Part shown: piece after piece, positions 40,555-51,210 of the stretch
Layout: each line of letters opens with the position of its first letter
Position numbering within the stretch: the first letter of the stretch is position 1
From: Thermothielavioides terrestris NRRL 8126
Lineage: Eukaryota; Ascomycota; Sordariomycetes; Sordariales; Chaetomiaceae
Length of the DNA stretch: 64,000 nt
Direction: 5' to 3'
Assembly: GCF_000226115.1 (NCBI RefSeq)
Contig: NC_016460.1
Span: 124,001-188,000, forward strand
Notes under the pieces: model-generated
Seen by the model: only the letters and a program-made list of their open reading frames with translations
Told to the model about the DNA's origin: nothing
Databases searched by the model: none
Translations under genes and position numbers: made by a program

Positions 40555-43142
40555 GGTGGCTCTAATATGAGAGAAATTGGAAGTTGCTGATCTGGCCTCT
40601 TCTGCTTGGATTTTCGGTCGGTCTCGGTGACTCGGTGACGCTTGCTGCGGTGTGTGGCGTGTGCCTGCTGCTAGCGCATGTGAGTGAGGACTCGCCGGTG
40701 ATGCGAGCGCGCGGAATAGCGCAGAACGTCTGACCGAAGGCTCGGGAAGCAGCTGGAAGGAGGGGAACGGGGCCCTGTCTTATACCGGAGGGCGCATTCT
40801 GTCAAGCGCCGGGCCTGCTCATTGGCCTCGTCTGCGACGGCGTTGGAGTCATGACGAGACGCCCGGCCGGCCAGCCGGGTACTTTGGGCGAGCACTCAAT
40901 TGCGCTGGTGGTGGGTTGAGTCCGGGCGCGATTGGTGCCTCAACGGTTGTGAGTCACGGCCCTGCCCAATTGGGAAATGGGAACCGTTGTGGATGGTGGC
41001 AGTGGCAGCCTCTCTGCCTGGGGCTAGGCAGACCTGCCGCGAAATTGGAAAGCGCCTTCCCGGCCCTGTCGCACCCGCACTGGCGACGCCGTCATCTGAT
41101 CAACGACGAGGCACCCCGATGCATTCTGCCAGCGAATCTCTTAAGGCCCGGGGTGGTCATTTGAGATTTCCAACGACACTGGAATGGTTGGTTATCCCAG
41201 CGGCGGCCAGAATTTGCGCTTACACCGGCAGTTCTCGCTTTGAGCGCCCGCCCCGGAGTGCATCCGCTGGCGCACTCGCTGCTCCAGATGCTGCGCCATT
41301 TGAACCACCTCACGCGCTCTAACTGAGCAAATCGTACCTCGAGAGGCCGACATGAGCCAAACCGCCTCCCTTTGCTTTAACCAGTGGTGGGCGTTCTTGC
41401 TGGCATGGCATCCGGCCTGCCAAGTTCCAACTCGCCCTCGAGTGACGCAGCAAAGCAATACGGTGCAGGCCGTGCTTCCCTGTGGCCCTCCGCCAGCAGC
41501 TCAGTGAGTCAAAGCTGCCTCCAGGGCCACGAGATCCAGTGATTGTCTTCCGCGGCAGGAATAGAAACAGTCAAGAGGCCAAGCAAACCTGTCGGGTCGA
41601 ACATCGTGCACCCTAACCCTCGATCCCTGCTGCCTAGCTCGAGGTAACTCGGGAGGCCAGGAAACAGTTGGGCAACTCGGGCTCCCACTGGCTGCCAGGC
41701 CGCCATCCTCCTGCCACGCCTTTTCGCGAGCTTTGCGGACTCGGCCTGCAGCCGTCTTGAGCTATTGAAGCGCTGGCTTGCCCACCGGCAGGCGACTGTT
41801 CTCTGCCGCGCATTCGTCTGAGGGCGGGACTCGGCTGCGACGTGTTTCCGCAGCCCAGCCCGGCGCGACGACGCTCCAACAGAGTGCTGACGCCATCGAG
41901 CGCCTCTTTGGCGTCGGGAAGGAGCTGCATGCCCACCTCACCATCTTCCCTCAGGATCGCGTTGTTGGAGCGACTGCGCGGAAGCGATCAATTGAGGCTA
42001 TCGCGATCTAAGCACTCAACAGCAATGTTCAATTGCGGTGTTGATCTGTGTCATCAGTATTGCCCGAAAAAGGACACAAAAGAAGAGAGGGTGCCTAGGT
42101 ATTGAGCGACAGTTGGGCTCCCAGATATGGATCCAGGGCTAGTCGATCCGAATACAGCGATCCGGCCCGGTACTGATGCCGGGATAGGCCGAACCAAGCC
42201 TCCGGCTCTGACATGAGGGCGGGTTGGCCGGGTTGCAGAGCGGGCTGGAAGAGCTGAAGAAGGGGGCCAGTGGGCGGAAACTGGTTGTGCAATTGTAAGG
42301 GTGACCTGTGGAGGATATTTTTATAGACAGGTATGTAATCTTCGCTTGATCTTTGGCTTTCAGCATCATGAAACGCGGCTGGATGATGGTACCGTCCTCA
42401 ATACTCCGTACTGTCCAGAACTCTGACATCCCCCTTGATTGAAATTCGCGGCCGCCCTGATACAGAAGGGGGGCCAAATCAACTCGCGTGTAGTATAAAC
42501 AGGCTGAGGGGCTTCCTGCGCCAAGCGACGAAGGAGTCGATCCTGCTTCCTTTTTCCATGCATGTACCTGGTAGTTATCGACGCCAAATGGGAGCAGCGA
42601 CTGTTCGCCCCACGATTGATTTCGGTACGGAGAAATCCGTCCTTCGTATTTAAATGCGAGCGGTGATTGAATCATGATCGTCTCCGCGCCCACTTATGTC
42701 AGACGCTAACTAACTGGAGTAAGCGAAGTGCTGTGCGAACACACCCTGGGTGGGCGGCATGCTGGAGCGTTCGTTGGCTCGACGCAGTTAATTTGGCTGA
42801 TTGTCATGGTGGGAGACTGATTCCCAATTATTGCCCCCAGCGCGCCCTCGTGTTGGGCGAAGGAATCATCCCAGTCAGCGCGACTCAGTTCCAGGCCCCC
42901 CGTCAAAGAATATGTGTACTACGTCACATTGGAGCCAGGGTTGCGCGTCTCTAGTGTAGTGTACCATCGTGATGGACTCGCGGATTTGTCGAAGGATTTT
43001 GACTCCCGGAACAAGCGCGTTGTTCCTGCACAACAAATAGTGGAGGTGGCCTTGCCGCTCCCGCTCCTCCTCTGCTCTCTCTCGTTCGCCCCCCAGACCT
43101 CGCCCCCTGGAAGAGACAGCACCGCCGACGCCAACAGTCAAG
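40555..43142. other. 2.6-kb intergenic region
   Basis: No confident gene. A minus-strand frame at 42139-42675 (178 codons from an ATG) has lower GC than the real genes and no recognised domain. The last 100 bp before 43143 are CT-rich, as expected of the UGT leader. Confidence 0.5.
40779..40784 (-). promoter_or_regulatory. Possible TATA box of the Ser-rich protein gene
   Basis: The minus strand reads GGTATAAGAC about 225 bp before the ATG at 40554. It is a sequence match only. Confidence 0.35.
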
Positions 43143-44820
43143 ATGAAGGTCCTGCTGGCGGTCAACTCTGAGTACGGGCAGGCCAACGTGTTCCTGGCCC
43201 TCGGCCACGCGCTGCAGGCGCACGACGCCGCGGTGCAGATCCACTTCGCCTCGTTCGGCCCCATCGCCGGCGATGTCTCCAACGCGTCGGACTACTCGGT
43301 GCGCAGCTCGCCCGGCGCGCAGCCGTGGGTCTTCCACCAGCTCGACGGCCCGGCCTTCCTCGAGGCTGCCGAGAACATCGACTCGGACATCAAGCTCGGC
43401 GAGGCGATCGTGAAGCCGCCGACCTTCTTCAACGTGCTCGAGATGCTCAAGCTCACGCCGCGCCTATTGCTGCCCTGGAGCGGGTCCGAATTCTTGAAGA
43501 TCTGCCAGAGCTTGTCGCGCGTCGTCGACGAGGTCCAGCCCGACATCATCGCCGTCGACTCGCTGTTCTCGCCCGGGCTGACGGTCTGCCGCCACCGCCG
43601 GCTGAAATACCTCGTCTTCTCGCCCAACACGCTCAAGGACTTCTCGGCCGTGTCGCAGCCATGGGGCGGCGTGTTCTGGAAACTCCCGGCGTAAGTCGCC
43701 CGCCAGTCGTCTCCCCCCCCCCCCCCCCCCGGTTCCCCTGAACCCCACGAACCGCCCGCCGATTTTCCTAATGACAACCCCCCAGGATGGGCTCCGGGTT
43801 CCCATTCCCCGTGCCGCTGCGGTGCATCCCGGCCAACATCATCTACGTGCTCTGCGCCATCTACCACTCGCTGAGGAACGGCGCCGTGCGCGCCGTGGCC
43901 GCGCAGGTCAAGCGCGAGCTGGGCGGCGCCGAGCTGGTCACGTTCGAGGACATCATCCTGCGCCCGCCGGCGGACCTGCGCATCTTGGTCGCCAACCGGC
44001 CCGAGGTCGACTTCCCCGTCGTCGTGCCCAAGCACCTGACCGCCTGCGGGCCCGTCATCCGGCCCGTGCCGTCCGTCGCCGACGTCGACCCGGAGCTCGA
44101 CGCCTGGCTCAAGCGCGGGCCCACCGTGTTCATCAGCCTCGGCACCCACCGCATGATGCCCGAGCCGGAGGCGCTCGAGATGGCCGAGGCCGTGCGCCAG
44201 CTGCTCGAGGCTGCGGAGGCCAAGCAGGAGGCGGACGGCGCAGACAAGGCCGTGGGCGGCATCCCGGGAAAGCTGCAGGTTATCTGGAAGCTGATGAAGC
44301 CCGCCGGCGCTACCTGGGGGATCGGCCCCGGGTCCAAGGTCCACGGCGTGCTGGCGCAGGCGCTGGCCGCCGACCAGGTGCGCATCGTCGACTGGGTCAA
44401 GCCGCAGCCGTCGGCGGTGCTGCTGTCGGGGACCGTCGTGTGCTCCGTGAACCACGGCGGCGCCAACTCGTTCCACGACGCCCTGACGTATGTCCACCCA
44501 CACTTCTGATATTCAGATACCGTGCTAACGTGCTGCGCAGCTCCGGCATCCCGCAGGTGGTTCTGCCCCCCTGGATGGACTGCTACGACTTCGCCAGCCG
44601 GGCCGAGGTGCTCGGCATCGGGCGCTGGGGCAACCAGAAAACCATGCCGGCGTGCACGGCGCTTGAGCTCGGCCCGATCCTCATTGACGTCGTGCTGGGG
44701 CCCAAGGCGCCGGCCATGCGGGCGAGGGTGCAGGAGCTCGCGGCGCTGTGTGCCAAGAGCCCCGGCGCCGCAGTGGCGGCGGCGGCGGTCCTGGAGGAGG
44801 CGGGTGCCGGGAAGGCGTAG
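43143..44820 (+). CDS. UDP-glycosyltransferase (GT1 family)
   Basis: Three exons: 43143-43690, 43786-44487 and 44541-44820, giving 509 residues. Introns are 95 bp (with an 18-C run) and 53 bp (branch GCTAAC). There is no signal peptide or anchor, so the enzyme is probably cytosolic. The N-terminal acceptor domain begins MKVLLAVNSEYGQANVFLAL. The C-terminal domain carries the UGT sugar-donor signature: VDWVKPQPSAVL, then NHGGANSFHDAL, then GIPQVVLPPWMDCYDFASRA. The last Asp-Cys pair replaces the more common Asp-Gln. Such enzymes move a sugar from UDP-sugar to small lipophilic acceptors, for detoxification or secondary-metabolite decoration. The usual GH..P catalytic His near residue 14 is absent (YGQAN). 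This may be a feature of the fungal subfamily, since similar starts are common there, or it may affect activity. Confidence 0.88.
43713..43730. repeat. 18-bp poly-C run in a UGT intron
   Basis: Eighteen consecutive C lie in intron 1 of the UGT gene. Runs this long are length-unstable and also prone to sequencing error. Confidence 0.9.
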
Positions 44821-46242
44821 TGAGCGCGTGTAATTTGGATAGACATAGACATAGACGGCAGACGGTGCCGCGCCAGCTTTTGGGTACTCCCAATACTTTC
44901 TTAGCCAAGCAATCAGACATTCACATCCCGCTGCTCCCTGCCCCAGGAAGTGGACGCTGGGAATGCAGTGCCGGGGCGAGGTGTTCGAGACCCTGAAGCC
45001 CGAGAACGGCTTACCCCAGAGAGTGGTCTCCCGCACCTGTGGGTAATGATTGCTGGTTTGTCGAAAACTAACACCCAAGGCCCCTCAGAGCCCTCAGGGG
45101 GTTTTCGAATCCGCGAGATTCCGCAAAACGGCAGCGCTGGTGGCTTGGAGCCTGAGTGTCGGTGGCGTCTGGTTGGTTAGGGGTCGCTCGCGTGTCGCCT
45201 TGGCTCCGAGGCGCGTGGGAGAAATGGTATCGGCACCTCCCGGTATTTGGCCATCCATTCCGCTCAAGCCACATGTCTAGGGCGCCAGGGGCAAGGCCAG
45301 GTTTCCCGGCCGGCTCTACGGAGGCAGTTAGCCATAGAGCGTAGAAGGGGGTAGTCAGCAGTATCCAAAGCCCGAGATGTGACTCCCCCTTTGAGTGAAT
45401 GAATATCGCATAGTCCTGATGATTCCCTGTGTTCCACTTGACAACGCGAAGATTTTTCGGTTTGGCGACCAGTGCGTGTAGTTGCTGAAGTGCAAACTGC
45501 CTGTTGTCCTAGATCCACGGGCTCGGAGTCCATCGCGGACAACGGCTCTTAGCCGCCCGGAGTTGTCGACATCGAATAGGCAGATCCCCTCCCTTTCGGG
45601 CGGGGGATCTGCGTCCTTGCACATAGCTTGCGCTGTCACCCGCACCTTGCCTTCCATGCGGATGCCGTTACATTCGTCTTGGTTGGTGCGCACTAGCCGG
45701 GCCCTTGGTTTTTAGCCAGCATCTCCGAGTCACATCCCGGTAGAACTGCAAGCAGTACTAGTGTACATTAGTGTAAGTCTGATCCATGCTATCCGCTCAG
45801 AGACAATCCGGCCTGCTTGTCCCTGAGTTATGCGGCCCAATGGCGGTGCCCGGCCGCTCACAACACGGCATGGGCGGTCCAGAGCACCCGAGACACCCGG
45901 GCTGAGAGCTTCGCAAAATACCCCGACGGCCTGGAGCGGGCTGTACAGAGTCCACAACGGAAGCACCCTGTGCGGGACTCACTGTGTTCGGAAGCTTCCC
46001 CAAGTGCCCGGCTATTATTCCGGCCCGTGTAAATGCCATGTCGTACAACTTCTATCCCGGTTCCCGGGCAGCATACTGTGACGGTAACATGGTGGCTCTC
46101 TACCGGTTGGCGGTGCGACCTTTTATCGATGCTGCCGTGACTCTGCCGGGCGGAATACCCGCAGCACCGCCGTTTCTTAAGCTGCCAGCTCCCCTGTGCC
46201 GTCTTGCAAGTGACAGATACCCGAACTGCAGTCTCGCCCGCG
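44821..46242. other. Intergenic, no gene recognised
   Basis: Small conflicting frames only. It contains a hairpin at 45580-45612. TTTTATCG at ~46119, about 120 bp before the esterase ATG, is a weak TATA-like candidate. Confidence 0.5.
45580..45612. other. Near-perfect 33-nt hairpin
   Basis: Left arm GCAGATCCCC (45580-45589) and right arm GGGGATCTGC (45603-45612) are perfect reverse complements. The loop continues pairing after one mismatch (CCC with GGG around TTTC). No T run follows, so it is not an obvious Pol III terminator. Confidence 0.7.
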
Positions 46243-48070
46243 ATGGCTCCCAAGCGGTGGATCAGCGTCCTCGTGCCCGCCAGTACGCTGGTGCTATGCG
46301 CTCTGCTAGCCGCCGGCGCGGCCGCCGGCGCCAGTGATAGCACAGACCTAGCGACCCAGTTCGTCGCGGACCTGATCGCCAATGTCACCGGGCTCATGCA
46401 GCAGCAGCAGGCCGAAGTGGAAAGCTCTCGTTCGTGCAGCAACGACGACCCGCTAGTCGTTGACCTGGGCTACGCCAAGTACCGCGGCTACCACAATGCG
46501 ACGACGGGGTTGAACTACTGGAAAGGGTCTGCTCACCTGCACTCTCACCCTCACCTCCCTCTTCCACTCCCTCACTCGCTTGCTCACTCCCATGGACTCA
46601 TGGTCGCTTACGGGATGAGCCGGCGTGCAGGATCCCCTTCGCCGCCCCTCCCACTGGCAACCTAAGATGGCAGCCCCCCCAGATGCTGCCGCCCAACCCC
46701 GATGCGCCGATCGTCAACGCCAGTGCGTTCGGCCCCGTCTGTCCCCAGTCGCCGCCCTCATCGGCAGGTCCGGTCGGCTTCATTCCCGGCGATGAGGACT
46801 GCCTGTATCTGAACGTCTACGCGCCACCGCAGGCCGTCGAGCTGCCCGTGCTGGTCTGGATTCACGGGGGCGGCTACGGCCTGGGCGACGGCAGGCAGGA
46901 CATGGCCGACTTCATCAACGCCAACAACCAGAGCTTCCTCGTCGTCGCGATCCAGTACCGCGTGAGTCTCTCTTTGGTTTCCATTCCAGATATGTACGCG
47001 AGCCTGGCAGGCTAACTCGCAGCGAGCTCGGCGCGTTCGGCTGGCTGTCGTCTGCCGAGGTCAAGAAGCGCGGCGTCGTCAATGCCGGCATGCTGGACCA
47101 GGTCTTCGCGCTCGCCTGGGTGAAGACGCACGTGCGCCGGTTTGGCGGCGATCCGGACCGGGTCACCATCTCGGGCGAGTCTGGCGGCGCCGGCTCCGTC
47201 ATGTACCACGGCATCGCCCTCGAGGGCACTCTGGGCGACCTGCTGTTCCGCCAGGGCATCGCCGCGTCGCCCTACCTGCCGTTCCAGTACGACTACGACG
47301 ACGCGTTGCCGACGAAGCGGTACTACACCTTCGCCAAGTTCGCCGGCTGCCCTGGTAGTGGCGACGTCTTTGACTGCCTCGTCGGCAAGGACACGCTCAC
47401 TCTGCAAGTGGCGAGCGCCAACGTCACGCAGACGGCCGTGCATGGCTACTGGTACGCGCCTGCGTTTTCCCCGCGCGTCGCACCGCTGACACAATCCCTC
47501 TCCAGGGGCTTCTGGCCCGTCACGGACGGCAGCTACATCGTGAACCGCCCCAGCCAGCAGCTACTGACCGGGCGGGTCAACGGGCGGCGCGTGCTAGTGG
47601 GCCACAACGCCAACGAGGGCAGCTTCTTCGTGCCGCGCAACATCACCACCGAGGCCGACCTCGTCAACTGGCTGTCGGGCTCCGAGTTCCCCAACCTGTC
47701 GCCGGCGCAGATCGACGCCATCCTGGCGGCCAACCCCAACTCGGCGCCGACGGACCCGGCGGGCCCGCATTTCGCGACCGACGGCCGTGGCACCGCCGCC
47801 GCCGGCGACACCGTGGTGCAGGTCGCGCCGGACGCCAACGGCCAGCTGCAGCGCGCCAGCAACATCTACGCCGAGGCGCTGTTTGTCAACCTCAACGAAA
47901 CCGGCGGGACGCCATACACGACGCAGCTGTACTGGGGCCCCACCGTGACGCAGATGGCGGAGCCCGGGCTGCGCAATGCGTTCGGCCTCGGCTCGGGCGT
48001 GACGTGGGAGGGCGGGAGGAAGGCGCGGTGCGATGTGTATCTGTCGCTGGCGGACAGCATTCCGCTGTGA
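46243..48070 (+). CDS. Secreted type-B carboxylesterase / cholinesterase-like protein, catalytic His segment missing
   Basis: Four exons: 46243-46526, 46631-46961, 47027-47451 and 47506-48070, giving 534 residues. The signal peptide is STLVLCALLAAGAAAG. Type-B landmarks are GIPFAAPPTGNLRWQPP, EDCLYLNVY, VLVWIHGGGYGLG (oxyanion hole), YRLGAFGWLSS, the nucleophile elbow ISGESGGAG (Ser257) and the acid loop HNANEGSF (Glu384). After NIYAEALF the sequence passes directly to YWGPTVTQMAEPGL and ends 50 residues later. The usual stretch with the catalytic His (HG.D..Y) is not there, and the only later His is in AGPHFATD. Intron 1 uses an unusual GTCTGC donor. Intron 2 must end at GCGAG, 4 bp past a better CAG, to give YRLGAFG. 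Intron 3 is 54 bp and in frame, so its retention would add 18 residues. Hydrolase activity is therefore doubtful. Confidence 0.82.
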
Positions 48071-48529
48071 GGTGATGTGACGGGGAGAGGCGAGGGCGAG
48101 GCGCTAATTACAATGGGGCAGGATTCGATCCAGTCGCGTCGAGTAGGCCTTTTGCCCGCGCAGCGTGAATATAATGGAAGGACGCCATAATGCCGCCCAA
48201 GTTTTGAACTAGGTACTGCCAAGCTGTGCCCGGTGGCGAATGGCTGGCGAGAAATCGGTGCGGGAGGAAACACGGAGACCTAATTGGAAATGGGAACCCG
48301 GATGCCCGGAGAGAGGAAAAGCGGAAGCGGTGAGGTAGGTAGACTCAGGCACGCGAACTTGGTTATGCCACGGGCACGCAGATTGATGGATGCATCGTGA
48401 TCCAGGCAGAGTCAGTGGTTGACCTGACCTACCAACCCCCTTGCTGACCTGACACACTTCATTTCCCTCGTCTATTGGCACAGCCCCCGAGCGACATCGC
48501 AATGGAACCCTCGGTCACTCCGCAGTCCT
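48071..48529. other. Convergent intergenic region
   Basis: 3' flanks of the esterase (+) and the membrane protein (-). Nothing is recognised. Confidence 0.6.
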
Positions 48530-49159
48530 TCAAGGATATCTCTGCACGCCATGAATCTGCCTCTCCCTGGTCTGCCGATACGGCGTATACCGCGGCGTAG
48601 GCGGGAACCTCACGGGCGGCGGCACCGTGGTCCACGTGCTGCCGGCGCCGCCGAAGCCCGCCGCTCCAGGGGCGCCATGGTCCCACGACGAGTACACCGG
48701 CTGGGGCTGCGGGTGACGCCGGTTCCACGCCGGCGTTCGCCGCACCCTTTCCTGCCTCACCACCTCGCTCTCGCTGTACTCGCTCTCCTCTTCCTCGCCG
48801 CCGCCGCCGTAGTAGTAGTACATCTCCTGCTCGCGCAGCGCCTGCCGCCGCCGCCGCTGCAGCGACAGGATGCAGCATACCAGCAGGACGACGAAGGCGA
48901 CGCCGAGGACGGCGCCGAGGATGGCGCCCAGCTGGGAGGGCGTAAGCGCGTCAGCGTCGGCGGAGAGCGCGGTTGCGGGGTCCGGGGTTGAAGGGGGTCC
49001 GGGAGTGCTGGTCGCGGTTGGAAGGAGAGAAGTGCTGGTGGTGGGCCCGTCGCCAAGGGTGACGACGGCGGTGATGGTGGTGAACGGGCGCGTGATGGTC
49101 TGAGTGACGACGCGGGTTTGGCGGGGTTGGAGTTCGGCGGCGGACAGCCAGGTTGCCAT
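48530..49159 (-). CDS. Single-pass membrane protein with Ser/Thr/Pro-rich ectodomain, unknown function
   Basis: A single-exon ORF of 209 residues. Residues 1-75 are Thr/Ser/Pro-rich (TQTITRPFTTITAVVTLG; TSLLPTATSTPGPPSTPD), fitting an O-glycosylated outer part. One membrane helix (LGAILGAVLGVAFVVLLVCC, ~79-100) is followed by a basic stop-transfer stretch (RRRRQALREQE) and a cytosolic tail with YYYYGGGG, an acidic cluster and Pro/Tyr motifs. The layout is like fungal Wsc/Mid2-type surface sensors or AXL2-like proteins, but there is no clear signal peptide and no Cys-rich domain. It is better described as a type III-like membrane protein of a filamentous-fungal hypothetical group. Confidence 0.7.
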   Translation of the reverse strand: MATWLSAAELQPRQTRVVTQTITRPFTTITAVVTLGDGPTTSTSLLPTATSTPGPPSTPDPATALSADADALTPSQLGAILGAVLGVAFVVLLVCCILSLQRRRRQALREQEMYYYYGGGGEEEESEYSESEVVRQERVRRTPAWNRRHPQPQPVYSSWDHGAPGAAGFGGAGSTWTTVPPPVRFPPTPRYTPYRQTRERQIHGVQRYP

Positions 49160-51210
49160 CGCGGAGTGCGATCCAGCGAGCGCTGGCTTGAAAGTGGAGG
49201 GGTAGGGTCATGCCATGGTAATAACGGGCGAAAGGACGAAGAGGGGAAGCAATAGAATAATAGCTTGCTGGCAACGCGATGGCTTGTCCTACGCCGCGTA
49301 CAAGAGAGCCCTACGTCAACCATGCTCCGTCCCGTGCCGAACCTATTTGTCTCTGCTGCACGCCACTTCGGCGGACCTATCGCTGGCCGGCACGCGGAGC
49401 AACACCGAACGAACCCTTACCCATTTGCGCCGCCGTCTGCTCGGCATTAGGCTAACACAGCCGTCCTTGCATGACCAGCAGGCGTCACAGCAGCATCCTA
49501 CTGGCCGGCGATATGCAGTTGGACGGCATTTAGTGCGCGCTAAGCCGCCTACGGGGTCGCCTGGTGATACCTGGATACGACCCAGGAGATGCCATCGAGA
49601 GGCAGCAGCGTCGCCTGACGCGAAAAAGGGGTGGGACGCGCACCGGCGGCAGAGAGCGACCAGCAGCCTTCTGGGCGCCTTCGGGGCCTGGCCGAGAAAG
49701 CTGACGAGAGTTGGGACGGAACCGCCGCCCACCACCGACACCAGTTTTGCCTGAACCCATCTCCTCTATCAGCCAGAGGCGAGCGGGCATGATCATGGAC
49801 AGCGGCAGCCAATTGTCCGCCGCGGGGCATATCACCTGCATCGGATGCCAAGGCCGTGCGGCAGAGGGCGGGGCCGGATCGGAAGGTGGGTCGCGGACGT
49901 GTCGCCGGCAAGGTGTTCCAAGGAGGAGCTGGAAGGCAAGGTACGATGGAAGGATGCCCTCCAGCCATAGCGTGGGTCTTAGAAGCACCTTGTCGTGAAA
50001 AGTCTGCTGTAGCATCTGAAAAAGATCAGATAAACGGCGGCATCGGCGACCATATGGATGCGGTTGGCGGAGCAGGCCGCTGCGACTGCGCGCTCTGGGA
50101 GACTACCATCGCCCTCAAGCAGCAGACCCGCCTGTACGCAAGTTGAGCCTGTATCGGTGCTGTTGAGGTTCAGGCAGTGCAAAATGGAACGGACCGGGAG
50201 GATGATCTCTGTTGCCAAGATCGCGAAAAGGCGCCAGTCGTCTCCACTTTCCCAGCGTGCTGCCGCCCAGATCCCCTGCGCTGATCGATCCCGCTTGCGC
50301 CGCAGGGTGGAGCAGCGAGATGAGATCAAAATCATCAAAGTTTGGTGACCCGCAGCCAGCAGGACTGCAGGCAAATATATACTAAGTGTACCTTCAGTTC
50401 TTTTTGTTTTTTTTTTCTTTTTTTTTTTTTCTCTGGCTTTCGATTCCGTGATTGAGCGTTGAATCAAGTGCTGCCTTGAGGCGACTGCCCGTCGTGGTTT
50501 CCTTCCTCGTGTTGCCTCTTCACTCATTGGACCCTGTGACCAGTGACGTGATCCACATTGTCATTGGCCCCATTGTTTGGTCCTGCCGTGCCGAGCCGGC
50601 GAATTCCTGGGCCGATCCTCAAGTGCGACCCGAACCGTGCCCAAAGTCGCATCGGGTCGAGATTCGCGAGGCAACAAAGCCATTTGTGTCCCGTGTAAGT
50701 CGACGGGTTGAGTGAACGCTCTCATGCTTTGTTATCCACAACCGTTCCGCTGTTCCGCCGCTGCACCGTTCCGACCGCGGCCCCACGTGGGAATTCTCGA
50801 AGGACTCCACTGTGTGCAAGAAGACCTCTTGCGATGTCAGAGGCTGCGCGGTGGATTGCGCTACACCTAACTTGTCAAAGGCCTCCGAATCGGTGAATGA
50901 TTGGCAGCCGGGCGTCGCTGAAAAAAAACAAGACATGCATCAACTCCAGTTCGCTGGCTCGCCAAGCCCCGCCCCAGCTCAGCCCAAGGGTCCAGGGGCA
51001 GGGCGGTGTGGGCCTTTTCCTCCTCACACCATCCGCGGCGGCGCCGACTCTCGTCGATCGAGCTGGGCTTGCTGAAGACCGGAAACCTGGCTCTTGCCGG
51101 ACACCGAGCTCAACGGTCGGGCAACACCAACCAAACCGCTCGGCGCACCATGTTGCAACCGCCGCGCAGCAGAGATCTGGTGTCGGCGTCGTGATTTTCT
51201 GCGAGAGACG
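49160..51210. other. 2-kb intergenic region
   Basis: No gene is recognised; frames of 100-180 codons overlap in conflict. A T-rich tract lies at 50399-50430. The region 50900-51210 could hold the leader or an alternative first exon of the CSC1-type channel gene. Confidence 0.5.
50399..50430. repeat. Poly-T tract
   Basis: About 30 bases almost entirely T, broken by one G and one C. It stands out in this GC-rich window. It could be a nucleosome-excluding promoter element or the A-tail remnant of a retroposed transcript; neither is supported further. Confidence 0.7.

Noticed and set aside
41281..41320. Possible tRNA B-box (GGTTCAAAT on the minus strand)
   Set aside because: The flanking bases do not pair as a T-arm, and no A-box or cloverleaf can be drawn at the right distance.
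41608..41625. Second telomere-like CCCTAACCCT match
   Set aside because: Only one and a half units; expected by chance in 64 kb.
45355..45693. 112-codon minus-strand frame covering the hairpin
   Set aside because: It starts on GTG, not ATG, and has no recognised domain. The hairpin is better reported alone.
50399..50430. Poly-T tract as a retroposon A-tail
   Set aside because: No target-site duplication or reverse-transcriptase-like frame is adjacent, so it is listed only as a simple repeat.
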